This document shows, in pieces, positions 15,201 through 23,900 of a DNA stretch of 62,000 nt. How positions within the stretch are numbered: the first letter of the stretch is position 1; each line of letters starts with the position of its first letter. The DNA comes from Branchiostoma floridae (lineage: Eukaryota; Chordata; Leptocardii; Amphioxiformes; Branchiostomatidae). The translations under genes were made by a program, and so were the position numbers. The stretch spans positions 10,029,457-10,091,456 of the forward strand of contig NC_049979.1 of the NCBI RefSeq assembly GCF_000003815.2. The letters run 5' to 3'. The notes beneath the pieces were generated by a model. It was not told where the DNA came from, searched no databases, and saw only the letters and a program-made list of their open reading frames with translations.

Positions 15201-17763
15201 TTTTTCTTTCATAATTAATATGTGGTAACACTCAATGCAGCTAATAACAATCCACATACACCTATCATTGGACACTTATGTATAAAACCCATTACATGGA
15301 CCAGTGCAGGTGAGGTGCAGGTAGACATCTGAAGCTCCAATCTTACTTGCACTAACCTGCATATGCAGGTGGTGTTTTGAGCCCTGAACAGTGAAAGAGT
15401 TTGGTGAGTCTTCTTCATTTCACTCTTATTAGATGATAACGGGGATAAAAATAGCACAACATTTCTGTCACACAAGGTCAAAAGACTTGTCGATGATAAG
15501 TTGAATGGTTGAAAGGAAACTTAAATCATAATTATATCATAAATAGTAGTTCTTTCATATAAAGCAGGGGTGAAGGTTCTTACCATTTTGATTGACAGGC
15601 TGAGGGTGCTCTAAAGATGTTCAGTGCTGCTACTGTGCCTATATGGAAGATGATCATGAGTTCATATATATATATACATATTACACATCAATCTCTTCTT
15701 CACATTTTTGCTAACCTTACTTCTGCATCACAAAACAAGCACCATTAGAAATCAGTATGATTCTTGTGGTATGACTGGTGTTGGCATGTTTGGATGCTGG
15801 TGTCCTCTGCAATATCTGGTTAATAATTAAAATATACATATCTTCTGCTATTGTGACTGGCTGATTTACTGATTGCACAGTTTATCCAATTTGCATACAT
15901 CTATACCAGGTAATTTCTCTGTTTGACGCCACTCCAATCAGGAAAAAGATTTCTGAACTATTAGTTTACAAATTCAGATAACACTTCCAATCATAACCTC
16001 AAGTTGAAAAATCCATTCAAACCTTTTTCATACAATTAATGACAACAGTATTGTACATTAGTAAAACAGGATGAAATGACATATCTGTAAAAATTTATAT
16101 GCAATGTCAAGCCAAAGTAATAAAATCTCTAAATTGTCTATAATATATCCCATATATTTATCATATGCAGTAATAGTATATATAATTTGGAATCATGTTT
16201 TACATTTATAAATGACTAGTGCCAAGTAAAATATTGAAACTATAAAATTCATGTTTTTTAAAATCCACATAGTATTACATTGAGCAATACTTGACTCTGA
16301 ACCAACCAACACAGTTACCTCTTTTACAAAACCATTTTCTACATTATTTTCCTTATGATTTGTAGCATTTCATTATATTGACAATGACAATGAGAGTTCT
16401 TTCATTTAGAAGTTGTTGCTGTGCCTTCATCTAACCTTTAAAAAACTCAAATTCAATCATTTTGGTCAACCAACATATTTGACATGTTTTATCTATTGTC
16501 TATACTAGTCTATAGTCTGGCAAAATATATGTCTTCAAGAAAACATGCATGAGACTTTGACATTGTGTTGTTCTTCCTGTCTTTCTAAGAAGGAGCTAAA
16601 GGCTTTCTTGGAAGACACCACTTATGACGTTATGGTTTCTGCATATGAAATATGTAAGATTCAAGTTGTATTCACATGCAAAGATCTTGCTATTTTGGTA
16701 CTGGGTATGTGTGTAATCATGTTTGTTCTGCCTACACATTTAGAGTAATGAGTTCATTGATCTTATGATTACAAAGGTATTTGACCAAAGGGCACCATTG
16801 TGTTTGTGTGTATGTGTATTTTTGTGGGATTGTGCATGTGTATTTGTCTGTGTATTTGTGCGTGTATACATGTGCTCATAGTCAGAGGGTGTGACTGTCA
16901 ACTTTGTTTATTGTAAGACCGGATAAATATATCTTCATTTTTTTTTTGTTCCACCTTGACAGAGGTGGGGTCGGACATAAGTTGCTTGACTGCTTTGTCT
17001 ATTTTTGCAAGTGGGTGTGTAACTTAACTGACAACAAAACAAAGCCATTGTCATCAACTTTGCCCAGAAATACTGAGCATCATGCAAAATGCCTGTTATC
17101 TTATACTTCTAATTCAGTCTCACATGCATTACATGGCAAGATGGTGTTATCATATTTCTTGGGGGTCGAAAGGCCAGTCCACAACATCGTGGTGTGTCTG
17201 GGATGATTGATTGCTATGCAAGGAACCGGCTGAGTCAACACCCAACCCGCATCTGTCGCGTGACTCAATCTTTAAGGATACGTCATAACTTAGGGGTCAT
17301 CACTCCATATTGGGTAAGTTGGTGGGGCACATGAGAACGGAACACTGCCATGGTCACAACAGGTGACTCACCAGGTGATGTTTGCTTTCCTCGAGTCGAA
17401 ACCTGCACCTGTTGAATAAAGGGAAGATGGATCAGAACAACAGTAAGACAGACGTCTGTCAAATGTATTGAATTCACCAACAGCTTGAACATGAAGCAGT
17501 TTCCTGAAGAATTCTGGTGAGAAACGATGATGAAACCCCATCATTTTGGCATACCGGTAAATGACCTTGTCTCGGTACCCCAACTTTGATGTCTATAATA
17601 AGACAATAGACGTCATACCACAACACCGTCTCACTGCAGTTACAAAGTTAAAGATGTTCTTTATCAATTCCATCATGTTATAGTTTCCTACCTTGATTCG
17701 TTGACTTGTAACTCGCCCCAAATTTCGAGTAACACATCTCGAGGTTCCCAACATGGCCGCCAT
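196..17763 (-). CDS. dlst: DLST, dihydrolipoyllysine succinyltransferase (E2 of 2-oxoglutarate dehydrogenase), 5' part
   Basis: Mitochondrial E2 subunit that passes a succinyl group from a lipoyl arm to CoA in the TCA cycle. Coding exons in transcription order: 17763-17692, 17408-17372, 12382-12308, 11230-11175, 9826-9718, 7217-7032, 2734-2661, 293-196. All have GT-AG borders and the phases join without conflict, giving 235 codons plus 2 bases. Seen: a basic transit-like N-terminus (about residues 1-37), a lipoyl domain (about 38-116) with [12 protein letters not shown] and the lipoyl-lysine motif EIETDKTS (Lys80), an Ala/Pro-rich linker (about 117-200), then the start of the catalytic domain ([20 protein letters not shown]). 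No E3-binding domain is seen between them, as expected for DLST. The catalytic HxxxDG region lies left of the window. Identity is certain; the short second exon is the least secure part. Confidence 0.95.
2661..2734 (-). CDS. dlst: DLST coding exon 7 (end of linker)
   Basis: Encodes [20 protein letters not shown] followed by TENR, leading into the catalytic domain. Acceptor ttgttacag, donor AGG|GTAGGC. The phases match exon 6 (phase 1) and exon 8 (phase 0). Confidence 0.9.
3050..3149. other. assembly gap (100 N)
   Basis: Run of exactly 100 N inside a DLST intron; the round length suggests a gap of unknown true size. Confidence 0.99.
4958..5746. mobile_element. MITE-like element with TACCTCCATGAA inverted ends
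   Basis: Starts with TACCTCCATGAA (4958-4969) and ends with its exact reverse complement (5735-5746), about 789 bp apart. The left third repeats ATTATGCAAAT-like words. The middle has two related segments, each with a run of G and C (AGGGGGCCCAAA near 5425, AGGGGGCCCCAAA near 5550). A CAGACA microsatellite precedes the right end. There is no coding potential. A TA target duplication is possible but cannot be told from the terminus itself. Confidence 0.7.
5658..5715. repeat. CACAGACAGA microsatellite
   Basis: Imperfect tandem run of CACAGACAGA units near the right end of the MITE-like element; probably part of the element. Confidence 0.85.
6911..6939. repeat. GAA microsatellite
   Basis: About nine GAA/AGA triplets with one interruption, in a DLST intron. 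Confidence 0.8.
7032..7217 (-). CDS. dlst: DLST coding exon 6 (Ala/Pro linker)
   Basis: Low-complexity coding sequence, about 62 residues dominated by Ala and Pro (for example [17 protein letters not shown] and [14 protein letters not shown]). This is the flexible hinge that lets the lipoyl domain swing between active sites. The acceptor (ttacccag) is only 19 bases from the 319-base gap. Because the phase from exon 5 fits, no coding sequence need be hidden in the gap. Confidence 0.9.
7237..7555. other. assembly gap (319 N)
   Basis: Run of 319 N in a DLST intron, starting 19 bases upstream of the exon 6 acceptor. Reading frames drawn across it are artefacts. Confidence 0.99.
9457..9556. other. 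assembly gap (100 N)
   Basis: Run of exactly 100 N inside the DLST intron between exons 5 and 6. Confidence 0.99.
9718..9826 (-). CDS. dlst: DLST coding exon 5 (lipoyl domain, C-terminal half)
   Basis: Encodes [20 protein letters not shown] and [16 protein letters not shown], the second beta half of the lipoyl domain. Acceptor gggtacag, donor ACAG|GTAAGG; phase 0 in, phase 1 out. A short GA microsatellite (9839-9852) lies just upstream in the intron. Confidence 0.95.
10570..11063. repeat. diverged tandem duplication, two units of about 230-250 bp
   Basis: Unit 1 (about 10570-10788) and unit 2 (about 10820-11063) share in the same order CATGTTGACAAAGAAATA, a stretch with GTTGCAAG, AAATGCTAC/TTAATGCTAC, GTACATGTGTAGGT, ACTTGATTGTAG and AGAGTGATC. 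Unit 2 has an insertion of about 40 bp. No gene is involved. Confidence 0.75.
11175..11230 (-). CDS. dlst: DLST coding exon 4 (lipoyl-lysine exon)
   Basis: Encodes [18 protein letters not shown]. The last codon is the Lys that carries lipoate in the E2 family (ETDK motif). Acceptor ctctccag, donor AAG|GTACTG, phase 0 out. Confidence 0.95.
12308..12382 (-). CDS. dlst: DLST coding exon 3 (lipoyl domain, N-terminal half)
   Basis: Encodes [20 protein letters not shown] and RWEK, close to the vertebrate DLST segment [20 protein letters not shown]. Acceptor tccttgcag, donor AAAG|GTAATG; enters in phase 1, leaves in phase 1. Confidence 0.95.
15059..15386. mobile_element. hAT-type MITE with CAGGGCTCAAAA ends
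   Basis: Begins CAGGGCTCAAAA (15059-15070) and ends with its reverse complement TTTTGAGCCCTG (15375-15386), 328 bp in all. CAGGG termini are typical of hAT elements. CCTGCAC/GTGCAGG words recur near both ends, like subterminal transposase-binding repeats. No clear 8-bp target duplication flanks it, so the insertion is old or the flank is changed. Confidence 0.7.
17372..17408 (-). CDS. dlst: DLST coding exon 2 (37 nt)
   Basis: A very small exon bounded by ttcaacag and CTG|GTGAGT. It enters in phase 0 and leaves in phase 1, which joins exon 1 to exon 3 without a stop. It encodes [12 protein letters not shown] plus the first base of a Val codon, a plausible end of the transit peptide. The presequence is shorter than the vertebrate one, so another small upstream exon cannot be excluded. 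Confidence 0.6.
17692..17763 (-). CDS. dlst: DLST coding exon 1 (start codon, transit peptide)
   Basis: Encodes 24 residues starting [14 protein letters not shown], rich in Arg and Ser/Thr without acidic residues, as in a mitochondrial presequence; it resembles the RSRCVSR start of vertebrate DLST. The donor is AAG|GTAGGA, phase 0. The first ATG (17763-17761) is preferred because it sits in an AAGATGGCGGC context; a second in-frame Met follows at codon 4. Confidence 0.85.
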
Positions 17764-17766
17764 CTT
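17753..17766 (-). promoter_or_regulatory. YY1-type motif over the DLST start codon
   Basis: The minus strand reads AAGATGGCGGCCAT across the initiator ATG. AAnATGGCGGC is the YY1 consensus, often found just downstream of the start site of housekeeping genes, including mitochondrial ones. The match is seen; use by a lancelet YY1 is inferred. Confidence 0.6.
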
Positions 17767-19333
17767 GGTTCGAACATAAGTGCCTACCTTTTTATGCAGG
17801 GGTTTGTGGTGGATGCAAATATATTGTCTGAAAGTAAATAAGGAAAAACCAAAATAACTATAATTTAAAATTGATAAAATAGATAATTTTGCTTTATTTT
17901 TGTCTTTATTCATCTTAAATACATTCATATTCTTTTATAATACTTATTTTGTGTAAGAGCATCACCCCCTCAAGTGTGGGAAATGCTTTAGTCCATTTCT
18001 TAGATCGAAAGCGAGGCTAGCCGTCGACATGCGCACTTCCTCGTTCACCTTTCCTTCAGACTTCACGGCTTCTTCACGGGGTCTTCTTCGCTCCTTCAAG
18101 ACGGCTGTAAGTCGACACTTTTTGTCGTCTGCTAGAAATTTTAGGTAGCGCGGACGGTCGACTAGCGGGAGTGATCGCTGGTAAAATCGTGAGTGAAAGG
18201 TTCGGTGTCTTGTTCCGTGTTCTTGTAGCATGTTTTCCTCCTCGGGTATGAGGTCGTGTCGATTTCCTTTGTCCTTTGTCCGATCGTGCCTGTGCGATCA
18301 CTCCGTCCTTGTCTGTTTACGCGCTTCCCGGCTTGTTCTTGCCTCTCACAGCCATTAACAGCATTGTCATCGCCTGACAACTACATCGTTTGCCACAAAA
18401 ATCATTCCTTTATGAGTGACTCCTTCTTGGAGTTCTTCTGTCGTTGTTCTCGCGCGCCGTTGTTGTGTGATCGGGCGGGCCCCAAGTGCTCGCCCGGCCG
18501 CCAAGCTGAGAAGTGTATCACACAATAACACTTAACCCAATGCGGATGTGGTCGTGCATGGGTAATTTTCTGTCGTAACATATGTTCAGGAGAAACTGTC
18601 TTAGATCTATTTCTCGTCTCATGTCTTGTGTGTGATCATGAAAGAAACGTTGACAAGACCGTCGGGGTAGGTATTGCTGCGATGGCAAGTATTTTCCCTT
18701 TCATTTCGGGGCCGTCGTAAACGTAACATTTGGCCGATCATGTTTTGATCGGACGAGAACAAAGGACGGGGCAGCACTTCATATTTCGCCGTTCGCTGAT
18801 CATAGCTACACGTATTTTTATTAATATCGCGCATACTGTATTACTCTCTCAGTCATTTTTGCCAGGCTTTCTTTACCAATTTTCTCTTTTGGAATTTTGT
18901 ATAGGATTTCTAGAAGCCCTATTACTAATCCATTCTTACGACCTTCATTTGACATCTACAGTCTTCGGAAGTGTCTTTGACGCCCGCTGGGGAGGATGTA
19001 ATTTTCCCGGGCTCCCGTGCTTGATAATATCGATGACCTGTATGTATGACGCTAAAATTCTTGATCATTTCGGGTGTCTTAATCCTTCATCCAAGTGAGT
19101 CAGGATTTTTAATCAGGGCTTTAATAGAGCAGTGGGCCCTTCCCCTGTAGGGTACTAATCAGTCCTTTGTGTGTTGCAGTGTAGATGTTTGGCCTAGTCT
19201 AGGGTTTCATTGCATGCTTGCTATTTTTTCCATGTACAGCGGTAGAGGATTCAAGTAGCACAGCAACAGACAACAGACCAAGAGGGTACCCCAAGTCAGT
19301 CCGGCCAAATATATGTATCCATGTCTAACCCAG
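17764..19333. promoter_or_regulatory. divergent DLST/Prox promoter region
   Basis: The 1.57 kb between the two start codons holds the promoters and 5' UTRs of both genes. The part at about 18000-18530 is rich in CpG, includes a GC-box-like GGGCGGGCCCC (about 18473) and a CGGGCG...CGCCCG inverted pair. A possible Prox 5' UTR acceptor, ccatgtacag, ends at about 19240, and another, ctaacccag, ends directly before the Prox ATG. Several small frames here have no family resemblance. Transcription starts cannot be fixed from sequence alone. Confidence 0.6.
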
Positions 19334-20935
19334 ATGTCTGACATTGAAGAGTTGTCGCAGCCACAGAAAAGGCGCCGTGTGGATTCGGGGGTGAAGCGTA
19401 GTACATACGGACAGAACACAACTTTGGCACATGCGACAGCCGCAGCAGTAAACGGTGTGGCTCCGACAGGAAACGTTCTTAGGTCTCTTCTCAAGGGCAG
19501 CAGCCAGAACACAGAAAGCCTGAAGAAAGAGAACGGGGCCTCCATCATCTCTGAGCTCTTGAAGACAGCAATTCCAAACAAAGAAAATACCATGCCCGGC
19601 CACTCGGCCAGTCACACCCAGAACTTGGTGGAAATTGCACAAGAGGAAGCCATACAAATGTCTACAGACAACACAGCAAACAATGGGTGCAATGGTAACG
19701 GCATGACAGGTGGTGGCAATGATGTGGAGATGTTGCAAGCCAAGAGGGCACGAGTTGAGAACATCATCACCAACATGCGTCAGTCTCCATCTCGAAGTGA
19801 GATGCTGGGTGGAGGGCAGCTCGGCAGCAGCAGACGCAAGCAGCGACAGCCCCAGCAACAAGTCAACAGCATGGGTGGGATCTTAGAACCAAACCGGCCA
19901 CGCAAGGACCAAGAAAGGGAGCGCCTTAAGCAACAGCTTCATGAAATGCAACAGCAGATGGAAAGGCTGCAGAAAAAATACTTCGAGCTATACGAGCAAG
20001 AAAGTAGCACAGGAGATGACAGCGACGTTGAGGTCATCCACGCTGCCCAGAAGGAAGGAGGGAAAGCAAATCAGCAGGAGGCAGAGGGCCAGGAGTCACA
20101 AGAGCTTGGCCCATCCCACTTCTTCGAGAGAGCTCGTGCCCTTGTCAGGGAGCAGGAGATAGCAGCACGACAAGCACACCTGAACAGGGCCCAGGCCATG
20201 CTGGCAAGTATATCCAATAACAACCACCGGTCAAACTTCGGGGAAGCACTGAAAGACAAACTGACCAAAGCTGTTACAGATGTAGTCGACTCTGTGGTGC
20301 GAGAGTACTTCCCCTCTCAGCCGACTAGCCAAATCACCACCCTTCATCACACCCATTCATCCGGTGTCAACGGTGGTCTTAACGGCCAGGGAGACATCTC
20401 CAGGCAAAGCGTGCACCCCGCAGCACAAGCTATCCACAACTTCAGTGACTTCCATTCTACCCACATCCCATACCATCCCATCAGCTCCGAGGCGTTCGAC
20501 CAGACGGAAGCACTGCCACTCGTGGTGTCTCGCAAGAAGGAGGGTCGCTTACGAGTCAAGCAAGGCAACCACCGTGTTTCAGCCAACGCCAACACACACA
20601 GCTCCAGCCTTGCCAACTGCTTGCCAACGTCGGTCGCAATCCCCAACCCCAGCCTACAGCAAACCCTCCCCATAGTGTCGGCAGCTTTCTCCCTCCACCA
20701 CCACGACGAGCAAGCCAAAGATTACTCCGCCCGCTCTCTGGAGTCCCAAGACGTCCCCACGCCACTGACGGACCACCAGATTCTGAGCAACGGGTCCCCG
20801 TCCATGGGTGATGTGCATCACGCGCCCGAGGGCCTGTCCTTGTCCCTACTGAAGGCAGAGTGTGGAGACCTCCAGGACCTGACAGACCTGAGTGCCTACG
20901 GATCTCCTAAGGGCAGTCCACCTCATCCTGGATCT
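19334..20935 (+). CDS. prox1: Prox exon 1 (N-terminal regulatory region, 534 codons)
   Basis: One long exon carrying everything before the homeodomain, as in vertebrate PROX1. Donor GGATCT|GTATCC leaves in phase 0. If the intron is retained, the frame runs only 13 more codons to TAG at 20975-20977, giving a protein without a DNA-binding domain. Confidence 0.93.
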
Positions 20936-23900
20936 GTATCCTTTTCTTTGATATTATATAAACAGTGTGCCTTGTAGCGTTGTTGTAGGTGCTACGTGGA
21001 GTGCCTTATTAGTGTTGTGCCCTGGCTAATAGACTGCCCTTTCAAGGCGCCAGTCCCAAGAGAAGTGTGGGTATCAGGGTGCCTTAATCTCCCTATTTAA
21101 TTCTAAAACCTTTTTTTTCTTTTTGCCAATTGCCAAATCTTCAGTGGGTTCCCCTGGGAAACATAATAAAGCAGATTAGAGCCCAAGGATCCTGTGGGGC
21201 CGGGCTGGACATAGATTAGAACCCTCCATCATGACGCATGATTCTGGACCACCTGATATGTCTTACTCTTAGCATGTGGGCTTTGCGCTGGTAGCCCTGA
21301 TAATATTTGCTCTCATTTGTTTCTTGTGCCATATGTAATTAGTGGGTAGGCGGTGACACAAATTTTTGACAAACCAATTTACATGGTTAGAATGATATAT
21401 ACAGTTTTGATATTGCGTTGTGTTGGAGTACTGATCAAATTATACGAGAGAAGGTAATGCCCTACACAGCTGTATTTTTTAGGCTTTAATATTGGTAATT
21501 GCGCCCACGGGAATTGGCTTGAGAGCCTGATCCTTGGGTTGTGTTTTTGTTTATAGCTTGACAAGTACAGGAGGACCACTAATCCTATCTAGCCAATTGT
21601 TTTGTTTAACATAACAAGGTGTACTAGATAAATGTTATCCTTGTTCCTTTGCGAGAAGAGGGCCCTGTATATCTTAGCTGGAGACAGCGTAGCCCTCACC
21701 ACTCTCAAGCAGCCCGCGTAGTGTGCTTAGTGCTGTAAAGTTCAGGAGGTGCAGCGTACCGTGTTAGGATGTGCTCCGCCGATCTTGTCAAGGTCGCGTG
21801 TCGGACAACGAGTGTCGCATTTAATCCAGGATGTTTCCACAAAGCCTGATTCACTTACGCCCAATTTGTAGCCGCAGCCATCAGAGTATTCTCTAAGACA
21901 TCATTATTGATAGGTTTCCCAGGCCCCATTAGGGCTAAGTAATTGGCTATATGATATCCTGGCACTTGGGTCTCCTTCCTTATGCTTCATATTTTTTATT
22001 CATACACGGAAAGAGATGAGTTAAGAAATAGATGAGTGTGGGGGGAAATTAATTTATCTCCAAGTTCTTGCATACATGGGACAGGAGGCCATCAGTCACT
22101 AGGGATCAGTGTCTGGCAGCAGGCATTGAGAACACATCCACCCTGTAATCACTACACTCAGACTTGTGTCCTCTATGTATCCGCTCGGTTCCACCTGCTT
22201 TATGATTGCCACTAACATGTGAGCCGGCAGCCCTATCACCCGCTTATAAAAAACAGAACAAGCTTAAGTATCAAATGGATCTTGTACAATATCGGCGGCA
22301 CCCGAATTAAATTGGCTCCCAAGTAGTAATTTCCTCAAGTTCCTGCCAGAGCAATAACAATGATCACCATTAGCCGCCAAATACCCAGGGATTTGTATAC
22401 ATTTCCATTTGTAATATGCTGGAGATTGTACGGCTGTACAGGAGATGGCCCATTCCTGGAAAATGTCACGCATGCTCTGTCAGCCAAATATAGCCCAAGG
22501 AAGGATTCTTGTTCTTATTCCTGGAAGGACAGGACACGTCTGCGGAGGTCAGCATTGCTGTCCGTTTAATGGCCCAAATTGAAACTGGGGGAAACAAGGT
22601 TGATCCCAGGACGTGCAGTATCCCTTCTCATTGAATTGTCAGGCCGGGCAGATAGCAGCCAGCTGCCTATTTCATTTCAAATTTCATGGCTGGTTGAGAA
22701 GGAAAATGGATGTGGTTGGATAACGTGTCCTCTGCTGTTCACCCACAGCCTTAGGCACAATTAATTTCAATTTATGTCTTATTTCCTCTGGTACAAGTTG
22801 CCAGGCAAAAGTGCAGCCCAGCTATGCAACCCCAATCTGATGCGTTATGGCTCTCCAAGGGAAGATCACAGATGGGTGATGCGCGTACGGAAGAGAAAGG
22901 TTACAGTGGCATATTAGTTATACAACATGTATAAAGGTACAGATAAAAGCTGTGATAGAGTTTCACCTTCTGTCACTTGTGAGTGCATTCTCCATATACC
23001 ACCATTCGGTGGCACGCTGGCGTGACACGTAAGTTATAAAGCCAAGTCTCACCCCTGGCCAGGGAAGAAATCCATTCAAATCTACTTAATATTCATAAAA
23101 ATCCATTGCAGAAAATAATTTTTCTTGGTCATTGATTTTATTGTACATAAAGTGTAATATCTGATGTGGGGGGAAGCATTTGTGAGACATTTGCAGATTT
23201 CCCAATACTCTGGTGGATTTCTCCAAGGGAAACTAATTCTTCAGATTAACATGTTTGAATGGAACCATCAAATCTGGCCAAATCCCCTTTTCTTTGTCCT
23301 TGGTGGACGGCTGGTGGACGGCGGGTCCATACTTGGGGTGCCATGCCCGAGGGGGGTGCGGCACTTGAATCTTAGGCTGGGTCCTATGAATGGCTTTTTT
23401 AGCTGACACTAGATACTTGCCAGTTGCTTGTGGCAAAGCCCTCATCCCTCTCTATTCCAAGGACAAATGTGGGTCCGTTCCAGATTTGCATGCATGACAA
23501 TGTGGAGAATGTCCCCATTACTTCACTTTAATTAATAGCCATCTGGGATCACTGTCTTCGCAGCACATTTTGGTCCAAAACGGGTCCCTTTCCTCCATCC
23601 GCCCAAGTCCCAATGTCTGCTGCTACGTCCTGAGGCGTGCTGTTTGACAAAGGGGAGGCTTGTTTTTAGATGGCTTTTTGTTAAGGCGGTGTCAAAAATA
23701 CATACATACCTCATGTTACCCCAGCTGCATATAGGTCATTCATAAATGGGCGAAGTAAAAGGTTTCAAGTGACACTATAAACTCCAAATGCACTTTGAAA
23801 GCTCCACTCTTTAATGCACACTTGATGTGCACCAAGGCACAAGGGTGTCCTCCCTAAGTCTACACTGACGCAGGCAACCTTTTTGAAATGTCTCCAAACA

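Larger units (their letters stand above)
294..17371 (-). other. DLST introns
   Basis: Introns lie at 294-2660, 2735-7031, 7218-9717, 9827-11174, 11231-12307, 12383-17371 and 17409-17691. They hold the three assembly gaps, a MITE (4958-5746), a GAA run, a local duplication (10570-11063), a hAT-type MITE (15059-15386) and TG-rich sequence around 16800-16870. The many small reading frames inside have no recognisable domain. The part at 13380-14170 is repeat-poor and less AT-rich than its surroundings. Confidence 0.8.

Noticed and set aside
17593-17928. 111-codon minus-strand frame starting upstream of DLST exon 1
   Set aside because: It includes exon 1 but reads through its GT donor into the intron. 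The upstream Met lies in AT-rich sequence unlike a coding region, so the ATG at 17763 is preferred.
17962-18528. Overlapping frames of 70-90 codons on both strands in the CpG-rich promoter
   Set aside because: CpG-rich DNA lacks stops by composition; the peptides are Arg/Ser-rich with no domain and both strands are equally open.
19313-19333. Upstream in-frame Met giving seven extra Prox residues (MYPCLTQ)
   Set aside because: Vertebrate proteins start close to the KRRRVD motif, and MSDIEELSQ at 19334 aligns with that. A splice acceptor-like ctaacccag ends just before this ATG.
19325-19861. 178-codon minus-strand frame opposite Prox exon 1
   Set aside because: Antisense shadow of a long coding exon; no resemblance to a known protein.
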